A stretch of 64,000 nucleotides of DNA from Nocardioides speluncae (GCF_003121585.1 NZ_QEOO01000025.1:1-64000); one strand, 5' to 3'. Shown: positions 34,385 to 43,076, counted from the stretch's first letter. The notes: generated from the letters alone by a model not told the origin. Translations and numbers: made by a program.

Positions 34385-35581
34385 TTGAGTGAGCGGGTGA
34401 TCGATCTCTACGACGAGCAGCGCCGGCTGCTCGCCTTCGCCCGGGCTGCGGCCGACTCACCGCACGGCTTCGCGTGGCTGGACGACCATGGCCGGCCGGA
34501 TCGCGACCAGCCGACGTACACCTGGATCACCGCCCGGATGACGCACGTCTTCGCGCTCGCGCACCTGCGCGGCGAGCCCGACTGCCTGCCGCTGGTCGAG
34601 CACGGCGTCGCCGCACTCGCGGGCCCGCTCCGCGACCCGGAGTCGGGTGGCTGGCTGGCCGGTGTCGACGGCGCCGGGCGGTCGGTCGACGACCGGCTCG
34701 CGGCGTACGACCAGGCCTTCGTGGTGCTCGCGGCCGCCAGCGCGACTGCCGCCCGGGCGACCGGCGCCGAGGGGCTGCTGGCCTCGGCCCTGGACGTGGT
34801 GACGACCCGGTTCCTCGATGAGGCCGGCCGGGTGGTCGACGGGTACGACGGCGACTGGTCCGCGCCGGACCGCTACCGCGGCGCGAACTCCAGCATGCAC
34901 ATGGTCGAGGCGTTCCTTGCCGCGGGCGCGGTCAGCGGCGATCCGTCCTGGTACGACCGGGCCCTGACAATCGCGGCGCACCTGATCGACGAGGTCGCGC
35001 GGGACTACGGCTGGCGGCTGCCCGAGCACTTCACCGCCGACTGGACCCCCGAGCCGGACTTCAACGCCGAGGAGCCCGACGACCCGTTCCGGCCGTTCGG
35101 GTGTACGCCGGGACACTTGATGGAGTGGGCGCGGCTGCTGGTCCACCTCGATGCGGCGCTCTCATCGCCGCCCGAGTGGCTGCTCGCGGACGCACGGGAG
35201 CTGTTCGCCGCGGCCGGGCGGATCGGCTGGGAGGTCGACGAGGCGCCGGGGTTCGTCTACACCACCGACTGGGCCGACCAGCCCGTCGTCCGGTCCCGGA
35301 TGCACTGGGTGCACGCCGAAGCGGTGCTGGCGGCCTGGGCGCTCGGCGTACGGACCGAGGAGCCGGCGTACGACGAGTGGGCGCAGATCTGGTGGGAGTA
35401 CATCGAGGCCAACCTGCACGACCCCGCCGCCGGCAGCTGGCACCACGAGCTGGATGCGGAGAGCCTGCCCGCGTCGACCACCTGGTCCGGGAAGCCGGAC
35501 GTCTACCACGCCTACCAGGCCTGCCTGCTGCCTACGCTGCCGCTCGCGCCGTCGGCGGTGGGTGCCGCGCTGCGGCGCTGA
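34385..35581 (+). CDS. AGE-family sugar epimerase/isomerase
   Basis: The 398-residue protein follows the N-acylglucosamine 2-epimerase (alpha6/alpha6 barrel) pattern: TYTWITARMTHVFALAH near residue 40, YRGANSSMHMVEAFLA near 160, and the C-terminal SGKPDVYHAYQ. Conserved histidines in these segments are the catalytic ones in YihS-type aldose-ketose isomerases, so mannose/fructose-type isomerisation is plausible. The start is TTG at 34385, or GTG at 34397; AGGAG lies before the TTG. Confidence 0.85.
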   Translation: MSERVIDLYDEQRRLLAFARAAADSPHGFAWLDDHGRPDRDQPTYTWITARMTHVFALAHLRGEPDCLPLVEHGVAALAGPLRDPESGGWLAGVDGAGRSVDDRLAAYDQAFVVLAAASATAARATGAEGLLASALDVVTTRFLDEAGRVVDGYDGDWSAPDRYRGANSSMHMVEAFLAAGAVSGDPSWYDRALTIAAHLIDEVARDYGWRLPEHFTADWTPEPDFNAEEPDDPFRPFGCTPGHLMEWARLLVHLDAALSSPPEWLLADARELFAAAGRIGWEVDEAPGFVYTTDWADQPVVRSRMHWVHAEAVLAAWALGVRTEEPAYDEWAQIWWEYIEANLHDPAAGSWHHELDAESLPASTTWSGKPDVYHAYQACLLPTLPLAPSAVGAALRR

Positions 35582-35608
35582 GCGTAGATCCAGGCTGGAG
35601 GCCGACAC

Positions 35609-35651
35609 GATCGGACGACGCGCCGCCCTCCCCTCGACGGGTCGTCCGATC
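35609..35651. repeat. Perfect 11-bp inverted repeat
   Basis: GATCGGACGAC at 35609-35619 and GTCGTCCGATC at 35641-35651 are exact inverted repeats with a 21-bp spacer, 28 bp after the AGE gene stop. It can form a transcription terminator stem for that gene. No T-run follows. Confidence 0.6.
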
Positions 35652-35712
35652 GCGCGGTCACCGAGGCGTCCCGGACCAGACCGTAGCGACGGCGGGACCG
35701 CGATAAACCGCT

Positions 35713-35729
35713 CGCTGGAAATTCTGGAA
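35713..35729 (+). repeat. 17-bp repeat, copy 1 (upstream of potassium channel gene)
   Basis: CGCTGGAAATTCTGGAA lies about 85 bp before the channel start. A copy differing at one base lies at 37755-37771 upstream of the trypsin-like protease gene. Each copy contains CTGGA twice, nine bases apart. Confidence 0.5.
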
Positions 35730-35811
35730 TCCTCGCCAACGAGGGTGCCTCCGGACCGCTAATCTCATCCCCTCTGATCGCACCGAGTCCGGGAGAGGGA
35801 GACCTAGGCCG

Positions 35812-36849
35812 ATGCCTTTCGCCGTACGCCAGATATGGCGCCGTCTCGGCCGCCTGTCGTGGACGACACCGCTGGCCGTCATCGCGTTCGTGTTCGTCTC
35901 CAGCTGGATGCTGATGGCGGTCGCGGAGCCGGACGCGCCGCTCACGGAGCCGCGCAACTTCTGGTGGTACTTCCTGGTGACCTCGTCGACCGTCGGGTAC
36001 GGCGACCTCTTTCCCACGACCACCCCCGGACGCCTGGTCGCGGTCTACATCATCTTCGGTGGGATCACCGCGCTCACCATGATCTTCGCGCGGGTGGCGA
36101 CCGCGCTCGAGAACGCAAGGAGCCGTCGGATGCAGGGTCAGCTCAGCCACAAGTACCGCGACCACTTCGTGGTCATCGGCTACCAGCCCGGCCGTACCGA
36201 GAAGATCATCCACGACCTCGCTCAGGGCTCGGACCAGCCGGTGGTGCTGTGTGCGTGGGACGACCAGGCGACCCAGCACCCGATGCCCGGGTCCGCACAG
36301 GTCCACTTCGTGCGCGGCAACCTCACCGACGAGGACGTGCTCGACCGGGCCAACATCGAGGCCGCGCACGCCGTACTCGTAGACGCCCGTGACGACAACG
36401 AGGCGGTGGCGGTCACCATCGCGGCCGAGCGGGCGGCGTCCGGCGTGCACACCGTCGTCGCCCTGCGCGACCTGGAGCGGCGGCGTACCGTCCACAAGGT
36501 CGACGCCACCGCGCACTGCGTGCAGTGGCACTCGGTGGCGATGATCGTCGAGGAGCTGCACGACCCCGGCATCGGGCTGGTCTACCAGGAGCTCACCAGC
36601 GCCGGCGGCGGGACGGCGACGTACTCCTCGCAGCTGCCCACCAACGTGAAGACGCGCACCTACGGCGAGTGGCAGACCGTGCTCGGCAAGGCGCACAGCG
36701 CGACCGTGCTGGCGTTCTCTGCCGGCGAGGGCGTGCTGGTCAGCCCGCCCTGGAGTACGCCGGTCCCGCCCGGCGCGACCCTGTTCTACGTGTGCGACCA
36801 GCGGCTCACCCAGGAGGCCCTCGGGATGGCGGCCAGCGCGTACGCCTGA
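35812..36849 (+). CDS. Potassium channel with RCK (TrkA-N) domain
   Basis: The 345-residue protein has two membrane helices flanking a pore with the selectivity filter TVGYGD (residues 60-65). A cytoplasmic RCK domain follows, with a Rossmann start (HFVVIGYQPG, about residue 118), and then a C-terminal regulatory lobe. It is a two-helix, tetrameric potassium channel of the MthK/Kch type, gated by a ligand such as calcium or a nucleotide. The gene is convergent with the trypsin-like protease gene. Confidence 0.92.
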   Translation: MPFAVRQIWRRLGRLSWTTPLAVIAFVFVSSWMLMAVAEPDAPLTEPRNFWWYFLVTSSTVGYGDLFPTTTPGRLVAVYIIFGGITALTMIFARVATALENARSRRMQGQLSHKYRDHFVVIGYQPGRTEKIIHDLAQGSDQPVVLCAWDDQATQHPMPGSAQVHFVRGNLTDEDVLDRANIEAAHAVLVDARDDNEAVAVTIAAERAASGVHTVVALRDLERRRTVHKVDATAHCVQWHSVAMIVEELHDPGIGLVYQELTSAGGGTATYSSQLPTNVKTRTYGEWQTVLGKAHSATVLAFSAGEGVLVSPPWSTPVPPGATLFYVCDQRLTQEALGMAASAYA

Positions 36850-36875
36850 CCGCCACCCCAAAGCCACCAACAGGG

Positions 36876-37685
36876 CTAGAGCGTGTTGATCCCCGTGGTC
36901 TCGCGGATCCACTGCCGCCAGGCGGGTACGTCGACGTAGATCGCCGGCGCCTTCCCGACGTAGATGACACGTGAGGTCGCACCGGTCAGCTGCCACTCGC
37001 CGTCGACCCTGGTGACCGCCGGGCCGCCGGAGTCGCCGAGAGCGGCGCTGCGGCCGGAGTTCCACTCGCCGACGCAGCTCTCCACCGTGAAGTGGATGGC
37101 GAGCGGGATGCAGTTGAAGTCGGAGATCGTCGTGGTGTCGAGCTGCTTGAGCTTGACCGGCGCCCCGCAGCCCTCCTCCACGCACTCCATGCCCCAGCCG
37201 AGGATCCGGGTCTCGCCGAGCGCGGCGCTGGCGGCGATCTTCACCGGCGCGTTCGGCACCGCCTCCTCCAGCTCGAGCAGGGCGATGTCGGTGCCGGCCG
37301 ACGGGATTGGGTTCCGCGGCGGCTTGTGGATCTCGGCGATGCCGACGACGGTGCCACCCTGGGTGCGGTCGACGCTGCCGATCCGCAGCTGCATCTGCGC
37401 CGGGTCGAGCGGCTCGTCGAGCACGATGTCGGGGGTGTTGGCGCCCTTGATCACACAGTGCCGGGCGGTCACCGCCCACCGCGGAGCGATCAGCGACGCC
37501 CCGCAGCCGTGGTAGTAGACGCCGTCCGGCTCATCGATGTCGTACTGCAGCGACGCCATCCAGGACGGGGCCTCGGTGGCGGTCTCACCGCCGACGATCG
37601 CCTGTGCGGTCGGGCTCGAGGTCAGGGTGGCCACCGACATCAGCGTCGCGAGGCCGAGCGCTACCGAGAATCTGCGCAGGTTCAT
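36876..37685 (-). CDS. Secreted trypsin-like S1 serine protease
   Basis: The 269-residue precursor has a signal peptide (residues 1-29, ending AQA) and a mature N-terminus IVGG directly after it. No activation peptide is therefore needed beyond signal cleavage. The triad is His76 (TARHC), Asp133 (DIALLEL) and Ser219 (GDSGGP). The several cysteines could form disulfides. It probably digests external proteins. The 17-bp repeat upstream is shared with the potassium channel gene. Confidence 0.9.
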   Translation of the reverse strand: MNLRRFSVALGLATLMSVATLTSSPTAQAIVGGETATEAPSWMASLQYDIDEPDGVYYHGCGASLIAPRWAVTARHCVIKGANTPDIVLDEPLDPAQMQLRIGSVDRTQGGTVVGIAEIHKPPRNPIPSAGTDIALLELEEAVPNAPVKIAASAALGETRILGWGMECVEEGCGAPVKLKQLDTTTISDFNCIPLAIHFTVESCVGEWNSGRSAALGDSGGPAVTRVDGEWQLTGATSRVIYVGKAPAIYVDVPAWRQWIRETTGINTL

Positions 37686-37754
37686 GGGTTCCTCTCCAGG
37701 TGGGAAAGCACGGAGCCCCGGACGCTAGTGACGCCGCGACCGGAGAAGTGGTCA

Positions 37755-37771
37755 CGCTGGAGATTCTGGAA
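37755..37771 (+). repeat. 17-bp repeat, copy 2 (upstream of trypsin-like protease gene)
   Basis: CGCTGGAGATTCTGGAA differs at one base from the copy at 35713-35729. Relative to the minus-strand protease gene it lies about 70 bp upstream and in the opposite orientation to copy 1 relative to its gene. Confidence 0.5.
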
Positions 37772-37779
37772 ACTGCGAG

Positions 37780-38193
37780 TCAGCCGTCGGTGACCGTGAT
37801 GCAGTCGTAGGCAGGGTGGCTGCGCCTGGTCTGCTCCGAGCAGGTGTCGCGCGGGACACTCAACAGCGCCAGGGTCGCGACAGGCATGGCGAGCACCAGG
37901 AGTGCGGATAGCCAGCGCCCCGGATCGTCGAGGCGGCGCCACAGAAGGATCACGAACACGACCGTCAGTACAGCGGACAGCAAGATCAGGTCGATGCCGG
38001 GCGAGGCGAACGGCGTGTCCGCATCGGTGGCGCACACCCGTCCCTGCGGCGACGCCTCCGCCGGGAACGTGTCACCGGTCTGGCCGACGGCTCCGCATGT
38101 GACCACGAGGAAGAACACGCCTGCCACGTAGTGGGTCGCCGCCGACGCCGCAGCCACCACCAGGACGCCCAACCCGCCGGCCACAACTCTCAT
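37780..38193 (-). CDS. Small membrane protein of unknown function
   Basis: The 137-residue protein has about three membrane helices (residues 5-35, 65-85 and 92-112). Extracellular-type loops contain cysteines (VTCGAVG, GRVCATD, PRDTC, AYDCITV) that could pair. I recognise no family. It may be cotranscribed into the trypsin-like protease gene about 95 bp downstream. Confidence 0.65.
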   Translation of the reverse strand: MRVVAGGLGVLVVAAASAATHYVAGVFFLVVTCGAVGQTGDTFPAEASPQGRVCATDADTPFASPGIDLILLSAVLTVVFVILLWRRLDDPGRWLSALLVLAMPVATLALLSVPRDTCSEQTRRSHPAYDCITVTDG

Positions 38194-38248
38194 CGGACCA
38201 GTGTCGGGCAGACGCTCGGCAGGCGCCTTGGTTTCGAGCCCTTCGAGA

Positions 38249-38304
38249 CGGTTGCTAGCGCAACCTCCTCAGGAACCAACGGTCGCAGAGCGACCTCCTC
38301 AACC
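38249..38304. repeat. Two tandem hairpin repeats downstream of topA
   Basis: Two related units follow one another: CGGTTGCTAGCGCAACCTCC (38249-38268) and CGGTCGCAGAGCGACCTCC (38280-38298). Each contains a perfect 6-bp stem (GGTTGC/GCAACC and GGTCGC/GCGACC) followed by CTCCTCA. From memory, elements built on GGTCGC-N-GCGACCTCCTCAACCA are dispersed widely in Nocardioides-like genomes. Lying just past the topA stop, they may act as its terminator. Confidence 0.65.
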
Positions 38305-38323
38305 AGCGGCCGATCGCTCTCGG

Positions 38324-41053
38324 CTACTTCTTCTTGGCGGCGGCCCTCTTTGTCGTCTTCTTGGCGGCCGTCTTCTTGGTCGTCCTCTTGGTCGTCTTCT
38401 TCGCCGGGGCCTTCTTGGCGCCGCGCTTGGTGGCCTTCTTGGCAGGGCCCTTGGCGCGGCGTTCGGCGAGCAGCTCGGCGGCGCGCTCGATGGTGATCTC
38501 GGCGACCGAGTCGTCCTTGCGGAGGGTGGCGTTGTACTCGCCGTCGGTGACGTACTCGCCGAAGCGGCCGGCCTTCACCACGACCGGCTGACCGCTGACC
38601 GGGTCGTTGCCGAGCTCCTTCAGCGGCGCCGCGGCGGCGGCCCGGCCGCGCTGCTTGGGCTGGGAGTAGATCTTCAGCGCCTCTTCGAGGGTGATCGTGA
38701 AGAGCTGCTCCTCGGTCTCCAGCGAGCGGGAGTCGGTGCCCTTCTTGAGGTACGGGCCGTAGCGGCCGTTCTGGGCGGTGATCTCGACGTCGTCGTCGCC
38801 GACGCCGACCACCCGCGGCAGCGAGAGCAGCTTGAGGGCCTCGTCGAGCGAGACCGTGTCGATCGTCATGCTCTTGAACAGCGAGCCGGTCCGCGGCTTG
38901 GCGGACTTGGGCGCGTCGTCGGGGAGCACCTCGGTGACGTACGGCCCGAAGCGGCCGTTGCGGGCCACCAGAACGTTGCCGGACTCAGGGTGCCGGCCGA
39001 GCTCGCGCTCCTCGCCGGCCGGGGTCGCGAACAGCTCCTCGGACTTCTCCAGCGTCAGCTCGTCGGGCGGCAGGTCTTCGGGAACGTTGGCGCGCTGCAC
39101 GCTCGGCGTACCGTCGTCGCCGGCGGGGCCCTGTCGCTCGATGTACGGCCCGTAGCGGCCGACCCGGAGCACGATCCCGGACTCCGCGCCACCCACCGGG
39201 AACGTCGCGAGCTCCTTGGCGTCGATCTCGCCGAGCTCGCTGACGGTCTGCTTCAGGCCGTCGAACCGGTCGCTGCCGAAGTAGAACTCGCCGAGCTCGG
39301 TGTTGCGGTCCTTGCGGCCGGCGGCGATCTCGTCGAGCACGTCCTCCATGCCGGCGGTGAACTCGTAGGACACCAGCCGCGCGAAGTGGTCCTCCAGCAG
39401 CCGGACCACCGAGAACGCCAGCCACGCCGGCACCAGCGCGGTGCCCTTCTTGTAGACGTAGCCGCGGTTGATGATGGTGCCGATGATCGAGGCGTACGTC
39501 GACGGCCGGCCGATCTCGCGCTCCTCGAGCTCCTTGATCAGGGTGGCCTCGGTGTAGCGGGCCGGCGGCTTGGTCTCGTGGCCGAGCGCGTTGACGCTCG
39601 CCGCCGAGAGGGCGTCGCCCTGCTGCACGTTCGGCAGCCGCGACTCCGCGTCGTCCTTGGTCGCGTCGGCGGCGTCGGTGCCCTCGACGTACGCCTTGAG
39701 GAAGCCGTGGAAGGTGATCACCCGGCCGCTCGCCGAGAACACGACGTCCTCGCCGGTCGCGGCCTCGCCGCCGATCCGGATGGTCACGCTCTGGCCGACC
39801 GCGTCCTTCATCTGGGAGGCGACGGTGCGCATCCAGATCAGCTCGTAGAGCCGGAACTGGTCGCCGGTCAGCCCGGTCTGCGCCGGGGTCCGGAAGGTCT
39901 CACCGGCGGGCCGGATCGCCTCGTGCGCCTCCTGCGCGTTCTTCACCTTGCTGGCGTAGACCCGCGGGCTGTCGGGGAGGTACTCAGCGCCGTACAGCTC
40001 GCGGACCTGGTCCCGAGCGGCACCGATCGCGGCGCCGGACAGCGTCGTGGAGTCGGTACGCATGTAGGTGATGTAGCCGTTCTCGTACAGCCGCTGTGCG
40101 ACCGACATCGTCACCGACGCGCTCATCCCGAGCTTGCGGGACGCCTCCTGCTGGAGGGTGGTGGTGCGGAACGGGGCGTACGGCGAGCGCTTGTAGGGCT
40201 TCGACTCCACCGAGCGGACGTCGTACGCCGTGTCCCGAAGTGCCTGCGCCAGCGCCTCGGCCTTCGCCTGGTCGAGGTGGGCGACTCCATCACCGTTGGT
40301 CGAGCTTGTCGAGACCTTCAGCAGACCGTCGGGACCGAAGTCGCGGCCGCTCGCCACCCGGGCACCGTCGACGGTGTAGATCCTCGCCCCGAACATCCGC
40401 TGGTCGTGGCCGGCGCCGGCGTCGAAGGTCGCCTCGAGGTCCCAGTACGACGCGGCCCGGAACGCCATCCGCTCCCGCTCGCGGTCCACGACCAGACGGG
40501 TGGCGACGCTCTGCACGCGGCCGGCCGAGAGCCCCGACATCACCTTGCGCCACAGCACCGGCGAGACCTCGTAGCCGTACAGCCGGTCCAGGATCCGGCG
40601 TGCCTCCTGCGCCTCGACCAGGTCCATGTCGATCTCGCGCGGGCTGTCGGCGGCGGCGAGGATGGCCGGCTTGGTGATCTCGTGGAAGACCATCCGCTTG
40701 ACCGGGACCTTCGGCTTCAGCTCGTCGAGCAGGTGCCAGGCGATGGCCTCGCCCTCGCGGTCCTCATCGGTGGCGAGGAAGAGCTCGTCGGCGTCCTTCA
40801 GCAGGCCCTTGAGCTTGGTGATGTGGCTCTTCTTGTCACGGGGTACGACGTAGTAGGGGGTGAACTCGTTGTCGACGTCGACCGCGAGCCGCCCCCACGG
40901 CTTGTCCTTGATCTTTGCGGGGGTGTCGGCGGCGCTCTGCGGGAGGTCGCGGATGTGCCCGATCGAGGACTCCACGACGAAGTCCCGGCCGAGGTAGCCC
41001 CCGATGGTGCGGGCCTTGGCCGGAGACTCGACGATCACGAGCTTGTGTGCCAC
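38324..41053 (-). CDS. topA: DNA topoisomerase I
   Basis: The 909-residue type IA topoisomerase begins with the TOPRIM motif (VIVESPAKA) and the acidic ATDEDREGE near residue 95. The active-site tyrosine is near residue 330 in the segment YITYMRTDST. Repeated C-terminal topo domains (YGPYI, RFGPYV, RYGPYL, RFGEYV) and a lysine/alanine/threonine-rich tail of about 35 residues follow; the tail is typical of actinobacterial TopA and helps DNA binding. It relaxes negative supercoils. The start is GTG at 41053, with AGGAGAAAG nine bases upstream. An insert-like repeat lies inside the gene at 40298-40316. Confidence 0.95.
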   Translation of the reverse strand: MAHKLVIVESPAKARTIGGYLGRDFVVESSIGHIRDLPQSAADTPAKIKDKPWGRLAVDVDNEFTPYYVVPRDKKSHITKLKGLLKDADELFLATDEDREGEAIAWHLLDELKPKVPVKRMVFHEITKPAILAAADSPREIDMDLVEAQEARRILDRLYGYEVSPVLWRKVMSGLSAGRVQSVATRLVVDRERERMAFRAASYWDLEATFDAGAGHDQRMFGARIYTVDGARVASGRDFGPDGLLKVSTSSTNGDGVAHLDQAKAEALAQALRDTAYDVRSVESKPYKRSPYAPFRTTTLQQEASRKLGMSASVTMSVAQRLYENGYITYMRTDSTTLSGAAIGAARDQVRELYGAEYLPDSPRVYASKVKNAQEAHEAIRPAGETFRTPAQTGLTGDQFRLYELIWMRTVASQMKDAVGQSVTIRIGGEAATGEDVVFSASGRVITFHGFLKAYVEGTDAADATKDDAESRLPNVQQGDALSAASVNALGHETKPPARYTEATLIKELEEREIGRPSTYASIIGTIINRGYVYKKGTALVPAWLAFSVVRLLEDHFARLVSYEFTAGMEDVLDEIAAGRKDRNTELGEFYFGSDRFDGLKQTVSELGEIDAKELATFPVGGAESGIVLRVGRYGPYIERQGPAGDDGTPSVQRANVPEDLPPDELTLEKSEELFATPAGEERELGRHPESGNVLVARNGRFGPYVTEVLPDDAPKSAKPRTGSLFKSMTIDTVSLDEALKLLSLPRVVGVGDDDVEITAQNGRYGPYLKKGTDSRSLETEEQLFTITLEEALKIYSQPKQRGRAAAAAPLKELGNDPVSGQPVVVKAGRFGEYVTDGEYNATLRKDDSVAEITIERAAELLAERRAKGPAKKATKRGAKKAPAKKTTKRTTKKTAAKKTTKRAAAKKK
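40298..40316. repeat. Dispersed palindrome-like element inside topA
   Basis: GGTCGAGCTTGTCGAGACC is an imperfect palindrome with the consensus of a repeat I remember as common between genes in many actinobacteria (GGTCTCGACAAGCTCGACC). Here it is inside topA and in frame, encoding a Ser/Thr-rich STSSTNG stretch in a loop between domains. Confidence 0.5.
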
Positions 41054-41153
41054 GGGCGTGCTTTCTCCTGGTTCCTGCAAGTGTTCTGCGGTGGGTTGCG
41101 CCGCTACGGTAGCGCGCACTGCCATGGGGTGAGTGCTGGTCTACCAAGGACGG

Positions 41154-41918
41154 TCACCGCACGAGCAGATCCCGAGTCTCCTGGTCAGCAGGGTAGAACG
41201 CCTCGATCGCCAGCTCGGACAGCGTCACTTCGCGCGGCGTACCGAACACCGTAGTGGTCGACAGGAACGACAGTGTCGCGGCCCCCGCCTGCAGCCGCAG
41301 CGGTACGACGAGCTCCGGGCTGGCCTCGCTCGGCTTCGTCTCGTGGCCGAACTCCTCGATCAGCTCCGCGAGCCGCGGGTCCGCGCTGACGTCGTGCTCC
41401 TTGCGGAGCCTGTGGATCAGGTGGTTGCGCCACTCGGTGAGGTTGGCGATCCGCGGGGCGAGGCCGTCCTGGTGGAGCGAGAGCCGGATGACGTTGATCG
41501 GCGGCTCAACCAGCTCCGGGGCGACGCCGTCGAGCATCGCGTAGACGGCGTCGTTGGCGTCGACCAGGTCCCAGCCCTGGTCGATGACCAGCGCCGGGAA
41601 CGGCAGGTGCGCGGTCAGGATCGCGGTGATCGCGGCGCTGACCTGGGCCATCGGCGGGTCGGCGAGCCGGTGCTCGGGATGGGCAGGCGCGTAGCCGCCG
41701 GCCAGCAGCAGCCGGTTCTGCTCGCGCAGCGGCAGGTCGAGGTTGTCGGCGAGCCGGAGCAGCATGGTGCTGGTCGGCTGGGAGCGCCCGGTCTCGATGA
41801 AGCTGACGTGGCGAGCCGAGACGCCGGCGCGGAGGGCGAGGTCCAGCTGGGAGACGTTGCGGCGCTGCCGCCAGTCGCGGAGCAGGGTGCCGGCGGACTC
41901 GGTCGCGGTGGCGGTCAT
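41154..41918 (-). CDS. XRE-family regulator with MmyB-like ligand domain
   Basis: The 254-residue protein has an N-terminal XRE helix-turn-helix (RRNVSQLDLALRAGVSARHV, about residues 18-40, then FIETGRSQPT). A C-terminal domain of the MmyB/PAS-like ligand-binding type follows. ATG at 41918 and GTG at 41930 are both possible starts. A 15-bp palindrome lies 39-53 bp upstream, and its copy lies before the LysE-type and DUF1330 genes. This suggests that the protein controls itself and those genes. Confidence 0.87.
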   Translation of the reverse strand: MTATATESAGTLLRDWRQRRNVSQLDLALRAGVSARHVSFIETGRSQPTSTMLLRLADNLDLPLREQNRLLLAGGYAPAHPEHRLADPPMAQVSAAITAILTAHLPFPALVIDQGWDLVDANDAVYAMLDGVAPELVEPPINVIRLSLHQDGLAPRIANLTEWRNHLIHRLRKEHDVSADPRLAELIEEFGHETKPSEASPELVVPLRLQAGAATLSFLSTTTVFGTPREVTLSELAIEAFYPADQETRDLLVR

Positions 41919-41953
41919 GTCTGGCGACACTAGCCGCGGTCGGGTCGTGCCGA

Positions 41954-41972
41954 CGATTACCTCGGAGGTAAG
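41954..41972. promoter_or_regulatory. Palindromic operator, copy 1, upstream of the XRE gene
   Basis: The core TTACCTCGGAGGTAA (41957-41971) is a perfect 15-bp palindrome apart from its centre base. The 19-bp stretch here is the exact reverse complement of the copy at 42638-42656. It probably binds the XRE protein. Confidence 0.75.
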
Positions 41973-41978
41973 CGCAGC

Positions 41979-42623
41979 TCAGCGCGACGTCAGGGCGACG
42001 CGAACACCGAGCGCGACCAGGACCGTCCCGGTCACGGCCTCGAGCCGGCGTCGTACCGCCGAGCGCCGGAACCAGCCGCCGGCCCGGGCCACGCCCATCG
42101 CCAGCGCGAGGTAGAGGCAGATCTCGATCGCGACCTGGAGCAGCGCGAGCGCCGCCGTGGTCGCGAACAGGGGCCGGTCGGACGGCACGAACTGCGGGTA
42201 GAACGAGACCATGAACACCGCCGCCTTCGGGTTGGCGAGCTGGACGCCGAGGCCCTCGCCGAACGCCTTCCAGGCGCTGTGGCCCTGGTCCTCCTCGGTG
42301 GCGGCGGCCGGCTGGTCGCCGGACCGCCGCATCCGCCAGGAGGCGCGCAGGCACTTGAACCCGAGATAGACGAGTACGACGGCGCCCACGACCCGCAGCA
42401 CCACGAACGCGACCTCCGACGCCGCCACCAGCGCGGCCACGCCCGCGGCCGCCAGCAGCGCCCAGAGGTAGAGGCCCGCCTCCAGCCCGAGGATCGTCGG
42501 CACCGCGCCGCGCCAGCCCCGGATCGCCGAGCGGCGCAGGATCAGCGCCACCGCCGGCCCCGGCGACGCCGAGATCAGCACCACCGCGATCACGAAGGCA
42601 GGGAGCGAGGCAACCAGGTCCAT
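41979..42623 (-). CDS. LysE/RhtB-family exporter
   Basis: The 214-residue protein has six predicted membrane helices and the family start LISASPGPAVALILRR, with QLANPKAAVFMVSFYPQF in the middle. Members export amino acids such as lysine, arginine or homoserine lactone. The ATG at 42623 lies 15 bp from the second copy of the 19-bp palindrome, so expression is probably tied to the adjacent XRE regulator. Confidence 0.87.
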   Translation of the reverse strand: MDLVASLPAFVIAVVLISASPGPAVALILRRSAIRGWRGAVPTILGLEAGLYLWALLAAAGVAALVAASEVAFVVLRVVGAVVLVYLGFKCLRASWRMRRSGDQPAAATEEDQGHSAWKAFGEGLGVQLANPKAAVFMVSFYPQFVPSDRPLFATTAALALLQVAIEICLYLALAMGVARAGGWFRRSAVRRRLEAVTGTVLVALGVRVALTSR

Positions 42624-42637
42624 GGCGTCGAGTCTGC

Positions 42638-42656
42638 CTTACCTCCGAGGTAATCG
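42638..42656. promoter_or_regulatory. Palindromic operator, copy 2, between the LysE-type and DUF1330 genes
   Basis: CTTACCTCCGAGGTAATCG is the exact reverse complement of the site at 41954-41972. It sits between the divergent LysE-type gene (start 42623) and DUF1330 gene (start 42725), placed to control both. Confidence 0.75.
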
Positions 42657-42724
42657 CGCCTGGGTTGTTCGCGGCCCAGAGTTGATCTCACCAAGCCAGA
42701 ACAAACCAGATCCGAGGAGCCACC

Positions 42725-43072
42725 ATGTCTGTCCCGCACTACGCCATCGCCTACCTCCGCGACGTCCAGGTCGGCGAGGAGATCCTGGAGTACATCCACA
42801 AGATCGACGCCACCCTCGCGCCGTACGGCGGCCGCTTCATCGTCCACGGCGGCAAGCTCACGCCGGCCGAGGGCGAGTGGGACGGCGACCTGGTGATCAT
42901 CGAGTTCCCGTCCTTCGAGGCGGCACAGCAGTGGTACGAGTCCCCCGCTTACCAGGAGATCCTCCCGCTGCGCACCGAGCACTCGAACTCCATGGCCGCC
43001 GTCGTTGCCGGCGTACCCGCCAACTACCAGGCCACCGACAAGATCGCCGAGCTGCTCGGCAGCGCCTCCTGA
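42725..43072 (+). CDS. DUF1330-family dimeric alpha+beta protein
   Basis: The 115-residue protein fits DUF1330 (ferredoxin-like dimeric barrel): HYAIAYLRDVQVGEEILEY, then GGRFIVHGGKL and VIIEFPSFEAAQQWYESPAYQ, cited by parts VIIEFPSF and WYESPAYQ. The function of the family is unknown. GAGGAG precedes the ATG at good distance. The shared palindromic operator upstream links it to the XRE regulator. Confidence 0.85.
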   Translation: MSVPHYAIAYLRDVQVGEEILEYIHKIDATLAPYGGRFIVHGGKLTPAEGEWDGDLVIIEFPSFEAAQQWYESPAYQEILPLRTEHSNSMAAVVAGVPANYQATDKIAELLGSAS

Positions 43073-43076
43073 CGGG

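Noticed and set aside
38201..41254. Very long open frame on the plus strand opposite topA
   Set aside because: It is antisense to an intact topA and its translation is Arg/Gly/Leu-rich with no recognisable motifs, as expected from third-position GC bias. The plus-strand frame opposite hppA (49808-52831) was rejected for the same reason.
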